Positions 1 through 9,669 of a stretch of 64,000 bases of DNA are shown here, piece by piece. The notes beneath the pieces are model-generated. The model had not been told where the DNA came from. It made no database searches and saw only the letters and a program-made list of their open reading frames with translations. How positions within the stretch are numbered: position 1 is the stretch's first letter; each line of letters opens with the position of its first letter. The stretch comes from an uncultured Gammaproteobacteria bacterium (GTDB lineage: Bacteria > Pseudomonadota > Gammaproteobacteria > Enterobacterales > Psychrobiaceae). Made by a program: the position numbers and the translations under genes. Location of the stretch: the NCBI GenBank assembly GCA_937139475.1, contig CAKZQF010000031.1, forward strand, positions 170,163 through 234,162, read 5' to 3'.

Positions 1-355
1 CTATTTCCGGCTGTTGTGATTGGTTTGGGCTGGTTTTTAATGAATAACCAGAGGAAAAACTATCGCCAAGTAGTGTACCATCAAGTGAAATGATAGAAAT
101 ATGGGTTTGGCTATTGCTTGCTAATGCATCGACAAAGGAATCATATTCAAGACTTGATGATGGCTGTTGTCCTGCAAAAAAATGGAGTGAGCGCCCAATA
201 TAATCCGCTTTATAATGAAGCTCTTGCAAAGCAATTTTTTTTGCATTCTCTTTTATATTAACTTCATTAATAAAAGCAACCAGTAAGAACAAAGGCAATG
301 ATATTAGTGTGGGGAGGTAAACTACATACCAACCTTGCTTTAGCGATTTGCTCAT
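1..355 (-). CDS. Sensor histidine kinase, N-terminal fragment (probable, PhoR-like)
   Basis: The gene starts with ATG at 355 and runs off the left edge, so only about 118 residues are visible. The N-terminus carries one hydrophobic segment (about residues 10-27), followed by a region rich in charge and the motif DGTLLGDS near residues 96-103. This arrangement of membrane anchor, extracytoplasmic segment and ISLDGTLLGDS-like strand is typical of PhoR/PnpS-type membrane sensor kinases, where it sits just after the first membrane segment. No kinase core is visible, so the function is inferred. The next gene upstream on the same strand is the small protein ending at 567. Confidence 0.45.
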   Translation of the reverse strand, partial: MSKSLKQGWYVVYLPTLISLPLFLLVAFINEVNIKENAKKIALQELHYKADYIGRSLHFFAGQQPSSSLEYDSFVDALASNSQTHISIISLDGTLLGDSFSSGYSLKTSPNQSQQPEI

Positions 356-566
356 TCAACTATTCCATGTCTAATAAAGGTAATAAGCCAATTACAATAA
401 TGGGCTTTAACCCTTCAGATATAATGAATTAGCTTGCTAATTAACCAAGTTGGCATTACTAGGTTAATATAGCAACAATAATCCGCACTAGGTAGGTAGT
501 TAAATATGGAAAAGTTTTAGTGTGGTTGATTCAACGAACTGTTTTTATTAGCTTTTTAATGAAGAG

Positions 567-746
567 TTATTTTAATTCGTTAACCGCCTGGATAACTAGT
601 TCTTCAATGTTTTGATGCGTAGTTTGATGACCGCAGTCACACGAAATGGCCTGATTCTCAATTAGCCATGCAACCGTCTTTAGGTGCTTTTGGCCACAGG
701 CTTCACAGGCAAGCTTTAAGGTTTGAAGTTGATTTATGTTGGTCAT
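567..746 (-). CDS. Small cysteine-rich (zinc-ribbon-like) protein, 59 aa
   Basis: The start chosen is ATG at 746, because AAAGAG lies about 8 nt upstream. A longer reading from 890 would overlap the dapD terminator and adds an unlikely N-terminus. The 59-residue protein has a C-x2-C pair (CEAC, residues 14-17) and a C-x-C pair (CDC, residues 36-38) with nearby His residues (HLK, CGHQ, THQ), so a single zinc ribbon is plausible. The C-terminal part is acidic and helical. The family is not recognised. It lies downstream of dapD on the same strand, separated by a terminator. Confidence 0.55.
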   Translation of the reverse strand: MTNINQLQTLKLACEACGQKHLKTVAWLIENQAISCDCGHQTTHQNIEELVIQAVNELK

Positions 747-814
747 GTTTGTCTCTTTATTTGTTTTATCTAGGAGTTTAGCAAAACAACAAGACATTTC
801 TGTGACAGGCAACA

Positions 815-842
815 CAAAAAAGCGCGATGGCATATCGCGCTT
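815..842 (-). terminator. Rho-independent terminator of dapD
   Basis: On the minus strand an AAGCGCGAT / ATCGCGCTT stem with a 4-base loop is followed directly by a run of six T (positions 820-815). It lies about 40 nt after the dapD stop codon. Confidence 0.8.
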
Positions 843-882
843 GTTAAAGGCTTTCGGCAAAGCTAGTGGTTCGCAATGGTGA

Positions 883-1707
883 CTATTCAACGCCGCGCAA
901 TAAAGCGTTTACGCCGACTTTTGCTTTTGTTTTTGCATCTACTTTCTTAACAATGATAGCCGCATATAAACTGTGGGTGCCACACGCAGAAGGAATGCTA
1001 CCAGAGACAACCACAGATCCCGCTGGAACACGGCCATAATGAATGGTGCCAGTTTCTCGGTCAAAAATACGGGTGCTTTGACTAATGTAAACGCCCATTG
1101 AGATCACACTTCCTTCCTCAACGATAACGCCTTCTACTATTTCAGAACGTGCTCCGATAAAGCAATTATCTTCGATAATGGTAGGGTTAGCTTGCAAAGG
1201 CTCTAATACACCGCCAATACCTACACCACCAGAAAGGTGTACATTTTTACCAATCTGAGCGCATGAGCCAACCGTAGCCCACGTATCGACCATGGTTCCT
1301 TCATCAACAAAGGCACCGATGTTAGTGTATGAAGGCATTAAAACAACGTTTTTACCGATAAAGCACCCTTGACGCACTGTTGCTGGAGGAACAACGCGCA
1401 TTCCCTCGGCTGCAAACTGCTCTTGCGTGTAGTTAGCAAACTTAAGTGGCACTTTGTCGTAGTATTTCGTTTCTTGGCCATCGATAACGATGTTGTCATG
1501 TAGTTTAAAAAATAATAATACTGCTTTTTTGATCCACTGATGAACTACCCATTCACCGCTAATTTTTTCAGCGACGCGGGCTTCACCACTGTCTAGCATT
1601 GCCATGACACTTTTTACGGCCTGTTGTACTTCTGTAGTTGCTGTTTCACTTGTAAACTGGTCACGCGTGTCAAAAGCATGTTCGATAATTTGTTGTAAGT
1701 TTTCCAT
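883..1707 (-). CDS. dapD: 2,3,4,5-tetrahydropyridine-2,6-dicarboxylate N-succinyltransferase
   Basis: Cytosolic enzyme of the succinylase branch of lysine/diaminopimelate synthesis. It transfers a succinyl group from succinyl-CoA to tetrahydrodipicolinate. The 274-aa length equals that of the Escherichia coli enzyme. The N-terminal helical domain (residues 1 to about 100) is followed by a left-handed beta-helix with hexapeptide repeats such as IGKNVV, IGAFVD, IGKNVH, IGGVLE and IGARSE (about residues 115-220). The [11 protein letters not shown] segment is characteristic of DapD. ATG at 1707 has AAGGAA just upstream. It lies 8 nt after glnD on the same strand, the same neighbours as in enterobacteria (map, glnD, dapD). 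The later-step enzyme dapE is also in this window (52607-53764). Confidence 0.97.
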   Translation of the reverse strand: MENLQQIIEHAFDTRDQFTSETATTEVQQAVKSVMAMLDSGEARVAEKISGEWVVHQWIKKAVLLFFKLHDNIVIDGQETKYYDKVPLKFANYTQEQFAAEGMRVVPPATVRQGCFIGKNVVLMPSYTNIGAFVDEGTMVDTWATVGSCAQIGKNVHLSGGVGIGGVLEPLQANPTIIEDNCFIGARSEIVEGVIVEEGSVISMGVYISQSTRIFDRETGTIHYGRVPAGSVVVSGSIPSACGTHSLYAAIIVKKVDAKTKAKVGVNALLRGVE

Positions 1708-1715
1708 GGGGTTCC

Positions 1716-4343
1716 TTATTGATTGAGCTTTTCAATCGATGTAAAAAGCGCTTGTTTTAAAGACTGCTGAGCAGATTCCGTTAATTCATTACCATCGCAA
1801 TCGGTGATAATAAAAAAGTCTTCTACTCGCTCGCCAATGGTGGTGATTTTGGCGTTAACTAGGTTGATTTTATGTTTTGTGAATACATCACCGATGGTCG
1901 CTAGCAGCCCTGGCATATCCAAAGCTACTAATTCAAAGATAGTATTGTCACTATTTTCATTTCTGATAAATGATATTTGTGTTGTTACATTAAAATGCTT
2001 GATTTGACGTGCAATGCGGCGCCGGCTATGAAATTTGAAGTTTTTAGTCGTTAGTGACTTGTACAATGTCTGAACAATTGAGTTTATTCGCCTTGGCTCG
2101 ATAAGCGCGTTGCCATCGGGCTCTGAAATCGTAAAGGTATCTAACGCATATCCGTGCTTAGTTGCCATGACGTGAGCATCGTTTATTTGCACATTCTTGG
2201 CGCCTAATACGCGCATAACGCGCGCAAATAAATTGCTTGTATCTTGTGTGTAGACAAACAATTCACTGCTGGTTTTTTTATCGTAATTGAATAAAGTCAC
2301 TAGTGGTACATTAGGTTTAGTGTTTAAAACGATGCTCTGACTATGATTCGCAATTTCTTTCGGGCTATGACGTAAGAAATAGTTAGGTTCAAACTCATTC
2401 CATAAGGTCTTGACTTCATCGAGTTGCTGTTCTTCAAACTCTTGTTCTTTTAACATTTGAAGCGCCTTGGCCTTATATTCCTCAACGCGCTGTTCAGCGT
2501 CGACTTCCGTTACTTTACCGCGGCGCAGCGCACGTAAAGTGAAGAAGTACAATTCTCTTAAGAGTGAGCCTTTCCAATTATTCCATAAATTGTCGTTAGT
2601 CGAACAGATATCAGCAACAGTTAAACAATAAAGATACGCTAAATGCGTTTCGTCTTTAACTGTATTGGCAAAGGTATTGATAACATCCGGATCGTGAATA
2701 TCACGCCGTTGTGCGGTAATGGACATCACGAGGTGATTCTCAACTAACCAGGCAACGAGGCGCGAGTCATGATCATTAAGGTCGTGGGCTTTACCAAATT
2801 CCAATGCATCAACAGCGCCTAATTCACTGTGATCGCCACCCCGTCCTTTACCTATATCGTGGAAGATTGCAGCGAGTACAAGCAGACCTTTTTTAGAAAT
2901 TGTATTGATCAGGACACTACATAACGGAAACTCGTCTTTGTATTTAGGATTGGAGAAACGCTGAATATTTAACAGCAGCCTATGGGTGTGCTCATCCACA
3001 GTATAGGCATGGAACAAATCAAATTGCATTTGTCCGGTGATCGCTTCCCAGGCGGGTAAATAGCTGCCTAAAATCCCATGTTTGTGCATTAGCGAAAGCG
3101 CACTGATGCCGTTAGGGTGTTTTAGGATTTGCATGAACGCCTTACGACAAGCTGGAATATCGCTCAATGGCTGTTCAAGTTCATGACGTGCCTGGCGTAG
3201 TTGGCGCAGGGTCGGCGCGTATATACCTGTTATCTCGCTATCTTTGGCGGCATTTAGGAAGAGATTGATAATTTGTTGCGGGTCACCAAATAAACTATCG
3301 GTTTTGGCTTCGACAAAGTGGCCTAGTCGTTGAAAGTTGTCATCGATGTTTACTAATTCAAGAGGTCTTATCCGGCCTAAAAACTCGCGTTTGAAGAGTT
3401 GCAGTAACATTTCGCACAGTTCGCTTATCTGACGTACTGTTTGATAATATTTCTTCATCATGTGCTCGACAGGAAGTTGTTCACTTTCGTCGTCATCGTA
3501 ACCTAGGGCGATAGCCACATCATGCTGATAATTAAAGAGCAGCTTGTCTTCACCGCGTTTTGCAGTGGAATGAAGCGCAAAACGTATTCTCCAGAGGAAA
3601 TCTTGGCATTCTATGAGCTCATTCAATTCCTCCTGCGAGAAAAAACCGTGGGCGACAAGTTGCTCGACAAAAGTTGCTTTAAAGTGTCGTTTGGCTATCC
3701 AGCCTACTGTTTGGATGTCACGCAGCCCGCCAGCGCAAGCTTTGATATTGGGTTCCAAATCAAATGAATCGCCCGCTTGGTGACGTGTTATTTGCTCATC
3801 CCGTTTTGCGATATAAAATTCACTACTCGGCCAAAATTTCGGGTGCTCTACCGCCGCTTCAAGTTCCTGATAGAGTTTAGGGCATCCAGCGAGGAGTCTT
3901 GACTCCATTAAGTTGGTCGCAACGGTAATATCTTCACGGCCAAGGTTTATTGTTTCTTTTAGGGTGCGAACACTATGGCCGACATCAAATCGAATATCCC
4001 ACAGTAGCGTAATGAATTGACTAATTCGCTCCGATTGCTCTCTACTGATGGCTTTTTTAGACAGTAGCAGCAGGTCAATGTCTGAGTGAGGATGTAACTC
4101 ACCGCGTCCGTAGCCGCCCACTGCAATTAATGAAATATCATCGTCTGACAGCTCAAAATGATGCCATAGCTGGGCGAGCAATACATCGGTAAAGTTACTT
4201 CGGCCATGGAGCAGCTCACGGACATCGTCACCTTTGATAAAACGCTGTTGTGCGTGAGTTGTGAATTCTTCTATCTGCTTCTTGTAGTGATTCATTACTT
4301 CAATGGGAGTAAGCTGTGCGATGGACTCTAGTGGCGCTAACAT
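1716..4343 (-). CDS. glnD: Bifunctional [protein-PII] uridylyltransferase / uridylyl-removing enzyme
   Basis: Glutamine sensor of the nitrogen regulatory cascade. It uridylylates PII (GlnB/GlnK) when glutamine is low and removes UMP when glutamine is high. The 875-aa protein shows the expected domain order. A nucleotidyltransferase domain has [15 protein letters not shown] at residues 76-90, whose two Asp are the catalytic metal ligands. It is followed by the GlnD linker, an HD domain around residue 490 ([16 protein letters not shown]) for the removing activity, and two C-terminal ACT domains (about 700-780 and 805-875) that bind glutamine. Length is close to the 890-aa E. coli protein. It is transcribed in the same direction as dapD, with 8 nt between them, so the two probably share a transcript. 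Confidence 0.97.
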   Translation of the reverse strand: MLAPLESIAQLTPIEVMNHYKKQIEEFTTHAQQRFIKGDDVRELLHGRSNFTDVLLAQLWHHFELSDDDISLIAVGGYGRGELHPHSDIDLLLLSKKAISREQSERISQFITLLWDIRFDVGHSVRTLKETINLGREDITVATNLMESRLLAGCPKLYQELEAAVEHPKFWPSSEFYIAKRDEQITRHQAGDSFDLEPNIKACAGGLRDIQTVGWIAKRHFKATFVEQLVAHGFFSQEELNELIECQDFLWRIRFALHSTAKRGEDKLLFNYQHDVAIALGYDDDESEQLPVEHMMKKYYQTVRQISELCEMLLQLFKREFLGRIRPLELVNIDDNFQRLGHFVEAKTDSLFGDPQQIINLFLNAAKDSEITGIYAPTLRQLRQARHELEQPLSDIPACRKAFMQILKHPNGISALSLMHKHGILGSYLPAWEAITGQMQFDLFHAYTVDEHTHRLLLNIQRFSNPKYKDEFPLCSVLINTISKKGLLVLAAIFHDIGKGRGGDHSELGAVDALEFGKAHDLNDHDSRLVAWLVENHLVMSITAQRRDIHDPDVINTFANTVKDETHLAYLYCLTVADICSTNDNLWNNWKGSLLRELYFFTLRALRRGKVTEVDAEQRVEEYKAKALQMLKEQEFEEQQLDEVKTLWNEFEPNYFLRHSPKEIANHSQSIVLNTKPNVPLVTLFNYDKKTSSELFVYTQDTSNLFARVMRVLGAKNVQINDAHVMATKHGYALDTFTISEPDGNALIEPRRINSIVQTLYKSLTTKNFKFHSRRRIARQIKHFNVTTQISFIRNENSDNTIFELVALDMPGLLATIGDVFTKHKINLVNAKITTIGERVEDFFIITDCDGNELTESAQQSLKQALFTSIEKLNQ

Positions 4344-4370
4344 GACTTTCCTTACGTTGAGCTGCTATAT

Positions 4371-4443
4371 ATGCCAATTTCTAGGAAGGCGAACACGGCT
4401 GATAACTTAGGCAAACGGTTCACTAAATGATTTAAATTGGCAT
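4371..4443. repeat. 10-bp perfect inverted repeat in the map-glnD gap
   Basis: ATGCCAATTT at 4371-4380 is matched by its exact reverse complement at 4434-4443, with a 53-nt spacer. The 73-bp element fills almost half of the 167-bp gap between the glnD start and the map stop. Its size and the CCAAT-type ends resemble the two TATACCAAT palindromes at 33122 and 47909, so it may be a diverged member of a dispersed palindromic element. It could also be a terminator-like or mRNA-stabilising structure for map. Confidence 0.5.
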
Positions 4444-4510
4444 TAAAAGGCGAATGAACCCCTAAAATACACACTAGCCAGACTAAATTCTAGCTAGTAC
4501 GATAGATTTT

Positions 4511-5302
4511 TTAGGCGTGTTCAATAACTTTTGGTAGATCTTCGTCGTTGCGTAATGTGAGAACTTCAACGCCATTGTCAGTCACTAACAACGTATGTTC
4601 CCACTGTGCTGATAGTGAACGGTCTTTAGTCACCACAGTCCAGCCATCGTTATTTGCCATTTTACTATGTCGTTTACCAGCATTGACCATAGGCTCAATT
4701 GTTAGGCACATACCCGCTTGTAATACATCGCCGGTCCCCTTTTTACCGTAATGTACCACTTGCGGATCTTCATGAAATTCTTTACCAATGCCGTGACCAC
4801 AGTACTCACGTACGATTGAGTAATTGAAACCTTCACAGTACGTTTGAATGGTGTTACCGATATCGCCTAAACGAACCCCAGGCTTAACCATCTTGATGGC
4901 CCTATATAAACTTTCCTGGGTGGTTTTAATCAGTCGCTCAGCTAAGATACTGCCTTTGCCTACGACGAACATTGCACTGGTATCACCATGGTAACCATCC
5001 TTGATCACCGTGATGTCGATGTTGATGATGTCACCGTCTTTAAGCTTCTTGTCCGCTGGAATACCATGACAAATAACGTGGTTAACAGAAGTACAAATCG
5101 ACTTTGGAAAACCATGATAATTTAATGGCGCGGGAATGGCGTCTTGTACCTCAACAATGTGTTTATGGCAGATGTCGTTAATCTCATTGGTTGTCATGCC
5201 TTTTTTAACCAATGGACCAATCATTTCAAGTACTTCTGCGGCCAAACGACCGGCAACGCGCATTTTTTCGATTTCTTGGGGAGTTTTAATTGTTATTGCC
5301 AT
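4511..5302 (-). CDS. map: Type I methionine aminopeptidase
   Basis: Removes the initiator methionine from nascent proteins in the cytosol. The start chosen is ATG at 5302 (MAITIKTPQEIEK), which gives 263 aa against 264 in E. coli. A 13-residue longer reading exists but has no support. Dinuclear metal ligands are visible: Asp in INIDITV, Asp in GDTSAMF, His in HGIGKEFHEDP, and Glu in TIEPMV and in the C-terminal QWEHT segment. The gene is divergent from rpsB, exactly as in enterobacteria, with 279 bp between the two start codons. Confidence 0.96.
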   Translation of the reverse strand: MAITIKTPQEIEKMRVAGRLAAEVLEMIGPLVKKGMTTNEINDICHKHIVEVQDAIPAPLNYHGFPKSICTSVNHVICHGIPADKKLKDGDIINIDITVIKDGYHGDTSAMFVVGKGSILAERLIKTTQESLYRAIKMVKPGVRLGDIGNTIQTYCEGFNYSIVREYCGHGIGKEFHEDPQVVHYGKKGTGDVLQAGMCLTIEPMVNAGKRHSKMANNDGWTVVTKDRSLSAQWEHTLLVTDNGVEVLTLRNDEDLPKVIEHA

Positions 5303-5344
5303 TAAGTTTATCTCTTTTTTATTGACCCAAAACCGGGTCAAAAC

Positions 5345-5380
5345 TTGTGTTTAGTGCGTATTTTTGGTATAAAGCGCGCC
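5345..5380 (+). promoter_or_regulatory. rpsB promoter, stringent type
   Basis: TTGTGT (5345-5350), a 17-nt spacer ending in TGG, TATAAA (5368-5373) and the GC-rich discriminator GCGCGCC (5374-5380). The extended -10 and the GC discriminator fit a strong, ppGpp-sensitive ribosomal protein promoter. The inferred transcript has a leader of about 200 nt. Confidence 0.7.
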
Positions 5381-5500
5381 GGGGAATTTATTCAACCATC
5401 TTTTTAATTTGGTTTAAAGACCAATTTTAATGATCTTGTCTAAAAGAACCAATAAAAATTTACATTTATCTTAAATCACACACATATCACTAACTGTGTT

Positions 5501-5567
5501 CGGGGTGCCTAATCATCATTTTGATGTACATGGTTCGAATGACAGGATATGTGGAGGCCTAACCCCA
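5501..5567 (+). ncRNA. rpsB 5' leader, ribosomal protein S2 binding structure
   Basis: GGGGT at 5502-5506 can pair with AACCCC at 5561-5566, enclosing an element that ends in GTGGAGGC-CTAACCCC directly before the rpsB Shine-Dalgarno sequence. This GTGGAGGCnTAACCCC block is the conserved hallmark of the gammaproteobacterial rpsB leader, where S2 binds and represses its own mRNA and, through read-through, tsf. The identification rests on motif and position. Confidence 0.75.
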
Positions 5568-5581
5568 AGAGGAAATTTATT

Positions 5582-6310
5582 ATGGCTACTGTTTCAATGC
5601 GCGATATGCTACAAGCTGGTGTTCACTTCGGTCACCAAACCCGTTACTGGAATCCAAAGATGAAGCCTTTCATCTTCGGTGCACGTAACAAAGTTCATAT
5701 CATTAACCTTGAAAAAACTGCTCCAATGTTCAACGAAGCGCTTGCTGTTCTTGCTAACGCTGCGTCTAAAAAAGGTAAAATCCTTTTCGTTGGTACTAAG
5801 CGCGCTGCTGGCGATGCAATCAAAGAAGCTGCAATTTCTTGTGACCAATTCTACGTTAACCATCGTTGGTTAGGCGGCATGTTGACTAACTGGAAAACTG
5901 TTCGTCAATCAATCAAGCGTCTAAAAGACCTAGAAACTCAATCACAAGACGGCACTTTCGACAAGCTAGTTAAGAAAGAAGCATTAATGCGTACTCGTGA
6001 AATGGAAAAACTAGAGAAATCTCTAGGTGGTATCAAAAACATGAACGGTTTACCGGACGCGATTTTTGTTATCGATGCTGATCACGAGCACATTGCTGTT
6101 AAAGAAGCAAACAACCTAGGTATTCCTGTTGTTGCTGTTGTTGATACTAACTCTAACCCAGACGGTATCGATTACATCATCCCAGGTAACGATGATGCTA
6201 TCCGTGCTATCCAACTTTACACTTCTGCTGTTGCAGGCGCTGTAAACGAAGGTCGTAACAACACAGTTGCTGCTCAAGCAGAAACTGATGGTTTCGTTGA
6301 AGCTGAATAA
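5582..6310 (+). CDS. rpsB: 30S ribosomal protein S2
   Basis: Component of the small ribosomal subunit, joining late and contacting S1. The start chosen is ATG at 5582 ([13 protein letters not shown]), which has AGAGG at 5569-5573 and gives 242 aa, near the 241 aa of E. coli. An upstream in-frame start at 5549 would lie inside the regulatory leader and is rejected. Typical S2 segments are present: [44 protein letters not shown] and [19 protein letters not shown]. It is the first gene of the rpsB-tsf unit and is probably autoregulated through the leader described at 5501-5567. Codon use is strongly biased, as expected for a highly expressed gene. Confidence 0.99.
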   Translation: MATVSMRDMLQAGVHFGHQTRYWNPKMKPFIFGARNKVHIINLEKTAPMFNEALAVLANAASKKGKILFVGTKRAAGDAIKEAAISCDQFYVNHRWLGGMLTNWKTVRQSIKRLKDLETQSQDGTFDKLVKKEALMRTREMEKLEKSLGGIKNMNGLPDAIFVIDADHEHIAVKEANNLGIPVVAVVDTNSNPDGIDYIIPGNDDAIRAIQLYTSAVAGAVNEGRNNTVAAQAETDGFVEAE

Positions 6311-6353
6311 TTTAGCCGTTGCTCAATAGAGTAACCACTAAATCATTAGCAAT

Positions 6354-6380
6354 TTGGTGCCAGCAAAACGCTGGCACCAA
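6354..6380 (+). terminator. rpsB-tsf intergenic hairpin (attenuator)
   Basis: TTGGTGCCAGC and GCTGGCACCAA form an 11-bp perfect stem with a short A-rich loop, but no T-run follows. This fits a partial terminator or RNA-processing hairpin that sets the ratio of S2 to EF-Ts, as proposed for the E. coli locus. Confidence 0.6.
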
Positions 6381-6404
6381 CTATAAAATACAGAGGAAAG
6401 AAAA

Positions 6405-7253
6405 ATGGCAATTACTGCTAAATTAGTAAAAGAACTTCGTGACCGCACTGGCGCTGGCATGATGGATTGTAAAAAAGCATTAACCGAAACAAACGGTGAT
6501 ATTGAAGCTGCAATCGATCAAATGCGTAAGAATGGTCAAGCTAAAGCTGCTAAGAAAGCGGGTAACATCGCTGCTGAAGGTACTATCATCATCAAGCAAG
6601 AAGGTGGCGTTGCTGCACTTCTAGAAGTTAACTGTCAAACAGACTTCGTTGCTAAAGATGTTAGCTTCTTAGCGTTCGCTAACGAAGTTGCTGATGCTGC
6701 AATTGCAGAAAAGCTTTCTATTGAAGCACTACAAGCTAAGTTCGAAGAAACTCGTATCGCGCTTGTTGCTAAAATCGGTGAGAACATGAACATTCGTCGT
6801 GTTGAATATGTTGAAGGTGCCGCACTTTCTTCATACCGTCACGGTGAGCGTATCGGTGTTGTTGTTGCTGGTGAAGCTGACGAAGAAACGCTTAAGCACG
6901 TTGCAATGCACGTTGCTGCGTCAAGCCCTGAGTTCGTAAACCCTGAAGATGTTCCTGCTGAAGTTGTTGAGCGTGAGCGCAAACTTCAAATCGAAATCGC
7001 AATGAACGAAGGCAAACCTGCAGAAATCGCAGAAAAAATGGTTGCTGGTCGTATGAAGAAGTTCACTGGTGAGGTTTCTCTTACTGGTCAAGCATTCATC
7101 ATGGAACCAAAGCAAACTGTTGGTCAAATCCTTAAAGCTAAGAACGCTTCTGTTTCAACATTTATTCGCCTAGAAGTTGGTGAAGGAATCGAGAAGAAAG
7201 AAGAAGATTTTGCTGCTGAAGTAGAAGCGCAAATCGCTGCTGCTAAACAGTAA
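6405..7253 (+). CDS. tsf: Elongation factor Ts
   Basis: Guanine-nucleotide exchange factor for EF-Tu. The 282-aa length matches the family (283 in E. coli). The N-terminal UBA-like domain (residues 1-54) contains the signature [16 protein letters not shown]. It is followed by the core with the TDFVAKD motif (about residues 80-86, which includes the Asp-Phe that enters the EF-Tu nucleotide site) and the C-terminal module with [31 protein letters not shown] lies 5-13 nt before the ATG. It is cotranscribed with rpsB through the hairpin at 6354-6380 and closed by a strong terminator at 7294-7327. Confidence 0.99.
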   Translation: MAITAKLVKELRDRTGAGMMDCKKALTETNGDIEAAIDQMRKNGQAKAAKKAGNIAAEGTIIIKQEGGVAALLEVNCQTDFVAKDVSFLAFANEVADAAIAEKLSIEALQAKFEETRIALVAKIGENMNIRRVEYVEGAALSSYRHGERIGVVVAGEADEETLKHVAMHVAASSPEFVNPEDVPAEVVERERKLQIEIAMNEGKPAEIAEKMVAGRMKKFTGEVSLTGQAFIMEPKQTVGQILKAKNASVSTFIRLEVGEGIEKKEEDFAAEVEAQIAAAKQ

Positions 7254-7293
7254 GAGTTTCTTGCTAAGCACTGGGTTATATGACTTGGTGCAA

Positions 7294-7327
7294 TAAAAAA
7301 AGACCGTGGCAGTGCTACGGTCTTTTT
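7294..7327 (+). terminator. Rho-independent terminator after tsf
   Basis: AAAAAGACCGT and ACGGTCTTTTT pair around a GGCAGTGCT loop, ending in a T-run. This closes the rpsB-tsf transcript and implies a separate promoter for pyrH in the 100 bp that follow. Confidence 0.85.
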
Positions 7328-7430
7328 AAAAGTTTAATTTATTTTTTATTATTGCAATGAGTGATAAAAAATAAATTAAGCGTTGAACAAACATCTATCA
7401 TCGCAATTACACAGGCAAAAGGGCATCAAA

Positions 7431-8165
7431 ATGACTGCAAATCCTAAACCGGCTTATCGCCGTATTCTTTTAAAACTTAGTGGTGAAGCGCTTGTTGGCG
7501 AACAGGGTTTTGGTATCGACCCTAAAGTGCTCGACCGTATGGCCCAAGAGATCAAGGAACTGGTAGAGTTAGGTGTTCAAGTTGGTATCGTACTAGGAGG
7601 TGGTAACATCTTCCGTGGAGAAGGACTAGCAGAAGCTGGTATGAACCGCGTGGTAGGCGATCAAATGGGGATGCTGGCTACCGTAATGAACGGTCTTGCA
7701 ATGCGTGATGCACTTCACCGTGCTTACGTGAATGCGCGACTAATGTCAGCGGTAGATTTAAAGGGTGTTTGTGATTCTTACAACTGGGCAGAAGCGATTA
7801 GTATGTTAAAAGAAGGTCGCGTTGTAATCTTCTCTGCTGGTACGGGTAACCCTTTCTTTACCACTGATTCTGCGGCGTGTTTACGTGGTATAGAAATTGA
7901 AGCCGATGTAGTATTAAAAGGCACTAAAGTCGACGGCGTATATTCTGCTGACCCAGTTAAAAATCCAGAAGCTGAGCTGTTTAAAGAGTTAGACTACAAT
8001 GTTGTATTAGAGAAAGAGCTTAAAGTAATGGATTTAAGTGCATTTACACTTGCCCGTGATCATAGCATGCCAATTAAAGTGTTCAATATGAACAAGCCAG
8101 GTGCACTGCGTAGTGTTATTATGGGTGAAGATACTGGTACACTGATTACCAAATTAGATAAATAA
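7431..8165 (+). CDS. pyrH: UMP kinase
   Basis: Converts UMP to UDP with ATP; hexameric amino-acid-kinase-fold enzyme of pyrimidine nucleotide synthesis. The start chosen is ATG at 7431 ([20 protein letters not shown]), preceded by AAAAGGG, which gives 244 aa (241 in E. coli). A longer in-frame reading from 7383 has no ribosome binding site. The phosphate-binding KLSGEAL, the glycine-rich [11 protein letters not shown] and the ATP-site segment [16 protein letters not shown] are all present. The pyrH-frr pair is standard. Confidence 0.98.
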   Translation: MTANPKPAYRRILLKLSGEALVGEQGFGIDPKVLDRMAQEIKELVELGVQVGIVLGGGNIFRGEGLAEAGMNRVVGDQMGMLATVMNGLAMRDALHRAYVNARLMSAVDLKGVCDSYNWAEAISMLKEGRVVIFSAGTGNPFFTTDSAACLRGIEIEADVVLKGTKVDGVYSADPVKNPEAELFKELDYNVVLEKELKVMDLSAFTLARDHSMPIKVFNMNKPGALRSVIMGEDTGTLITKLDK

Positions 8166-8199
8166 TATTATAAAACTAGACAAATAATAGGAATAACTA

Positions 8200-8757
8200 G
8201 TGATTAACGAAATTAAAGATGATGCAGCGACACGTATGGGTAAAAGCGTAGAGTCGCTTAAGCTACAAATGCAAAAAGTACGTACAGGTCGTGCGCACCC
8301 AAGCCTATTAGATTCGATCACTGTGCCGTACTACGGCGCTGAAACACCGCTTAATCAAGTGGGTAATGTAGGTATTGGTGATGCACGTACATTAACTATT
8401 ACTGTATTTGATAGCACGATGATTGCCGCTGTTGAAAAAGCGATTATGAGCTCTGACCTAGGACTAAACCCTCAGTCGGCTGGTGCCTTAATCCGTATTC
8501 CATTACCGCCATTAACTGAAGAGCGTCGTAAAGACCTTATCAAAGTTGTTCGTGGTGAAGCTGAAAAGGGCCGTGTAGCCGTACGTAACATTCGCCGTGA
8601 TGCTAATGGTGATATCAAATCTCTTGAGAAAGAGAAAGAAGTTGGTGAAGATGAAGCGCGTAAAGGCGAAGACCAGATCCAAGAGCTAACCAACAAATAC
8701 ATTAAAGAAATGGATGCGTTGCTAGCAGAAAAAGAAGCTGAGCTTCTAGAAGTGTAA
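8200..8757 (+). CDS. frr: Ribosome recycling factor
   Basis: Splits post-termination ribosomes together with EF-G. The protein is 185 aa, the normal length. The start is GTG at 8200 with AGGA about 8 nt upstream. Typical segments are [31 protein letters not shown] and the C-terminal long helices of the three-helix bundle with conserved Arg in [10 protein letters not shown]. It lies 34 nt after pyrH and should share its transcript. Confidence 0.98.
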   Translation: MINEIKDDAATRMGKSVESLKLQMQKVRTGRAHPSLLDSITVPYYGAETPLNQVGNVGIGDARTLTITVFDSTMIAAVEKAIMSSDLGLNPQSAGALIRIPLPPLTEERRKDLIKVVRGEAEKGRVAVRNIRRDANGDIKSLEKEKEVGEDEARKGEDQIQELTNKYIKEMDALLAEKEAELLEV

Positions 8758-8813
8758 AAACTGAGGTGATGGCGCTCAGTCGCCACATCGACTAGATTAG
8801 GGAATCTAGCATT

Positions 8814-8841
8814 AAAACGCTGAGTGATTAACTCAGCGTTT
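8814..8841 (+). terminator. frr-uppS intergenic hairpin
   Basis: AAACGCTGAGT (8815-8825) and ACTCAGCGTTT (8831-8841) form an 11-bp perfect stem with a 5-nt loop. Only a short T-run follows on the plus strand, and the A-run before it would serve the minus strand. It is probably a partial terminator between the translation genes and the envelope block. Confidence 0.6.
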
Positions 8842-8893
8842 ATTAAGCTAAGGGCTGATATTTTCCTTAGTTTAAGTAGTCTATGGAGTTTGA

Positions 8894-9652
8894 ATGAGCG
8901 AACAATTGAAAGCGCAATTACTTGGCTGTGATGATTTGCCATCACACGTTGCTATCATAATGGATGGCAATGGGCGCTGGGCTCAGCGCATGGGCAAGCG
9001 AAGAGTAGTTGGGCATAAAGCTGGCGTAGATAAAGTTCGTGAAGTTGTAAAAACAGCCAGTGAGCTAAACTTAAAAGCGCTTACACTTTTTGCCTTTAGC
9101 AGCGAAAATTGGCAGCGACCTGCCGACGAAGTATCCGTACTAATGGAACTTTTCTTAACGGTTCTATCTCTAGAAATAAAACGTTTAAATCGCAATAATG
9201 TGAAACTTAGCATTATTGGTGATACCACCCGCTTTAGTGACAAATTACAAACAAAAATTAAAAACGCTCAAGACCTCACTAAAGATAACACTGGTTTGGT
9301 GCTAAATATTGCGGCTAATTATGGTGGCCGCTGGGACGTTACCCAAGCATGTCAGCAGCTGGCTGGTTTAGTGCAGCAGGGTAAATTATCACCTGAAGAT
9401 ATTAGTGAAGAGCTGATTAACCAGTATGTTTGTACCGCACAATTACCTGAGTTGGACTTGTTGATTCGCTCTGGCGGAGATTGTCGTATTAGTAATTTCT
9501 TGTTATGGCAAGCAGCATACGCTGAGCTATATTTTACTGAAACATTATGGCCAGATTTTGATGAAAATGAATTCTTAAAAGCTATCGCATCATTTTCTCA
9601 GGTCGAGCGACGCTTTGGATGTACAAGCGAACAAGTCGTTGCGACGAAATAA
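8894..9652 (+). CDS. uppS: Undecaprenyl diphosphate synthase (cis-prenyltransferase)
   Basis: Makes the C55 lipid carrier for peptidoglycan and O-antigen by adding isoprene units to farnesyl diphosphate. 252 aa, matching the family. The N-terminal signature [17 protein letters not shown] contains the catalytic Asp and the Gly-Asn-Gly-Arg phosphate loop. The C-terminal signature here reads [18 protein letters not shown]. The usual form is RTSGEQRISNF or RTGGEHRISNF, so the Glu of that box is replaced by Asp-Cys, a small deviation. The start is ATG at 8894 with GGAG upstream. The gene is 17 nt before cdsA. Confidence 0.96.
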   Translation: MSEQLKAQLLGCDDLPSHVAIIMDGNGRWAQRMGKRRVVGHKAGVDKVREVVKTASELNLKALTLFAFSSENWQRPADEVSVLMELFLTVLSLEIKRLNRNNVKLSIIGDTTRFSDKLQTKIKNAQDLTKDNTGLVLNIAANYGGRWDVTQACQQLAGLVQQGKLSPEDISEELINQYVCTAQLPELDLLIRSGGDCRISNFLLWQAAYAELYFTETLWPDFDENEFLKAIASFSQVERRFGCTSEQVVATK

Positions 9653-9669
9653 GAACAAAGGATTAAAGT

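Noticed and set aside
5549..5581. Earlier in-frame ATG for rpsB
   Set aside because: It falls inside the S2-binding leader and the reading adds a stretch not found in S2 proteins.
8472..8945. 157-codon minus-strand frame across frr and uppS
   Set aside because: Antisense over two conserved genes and the hairpin between them; composition is typical of a shadow.
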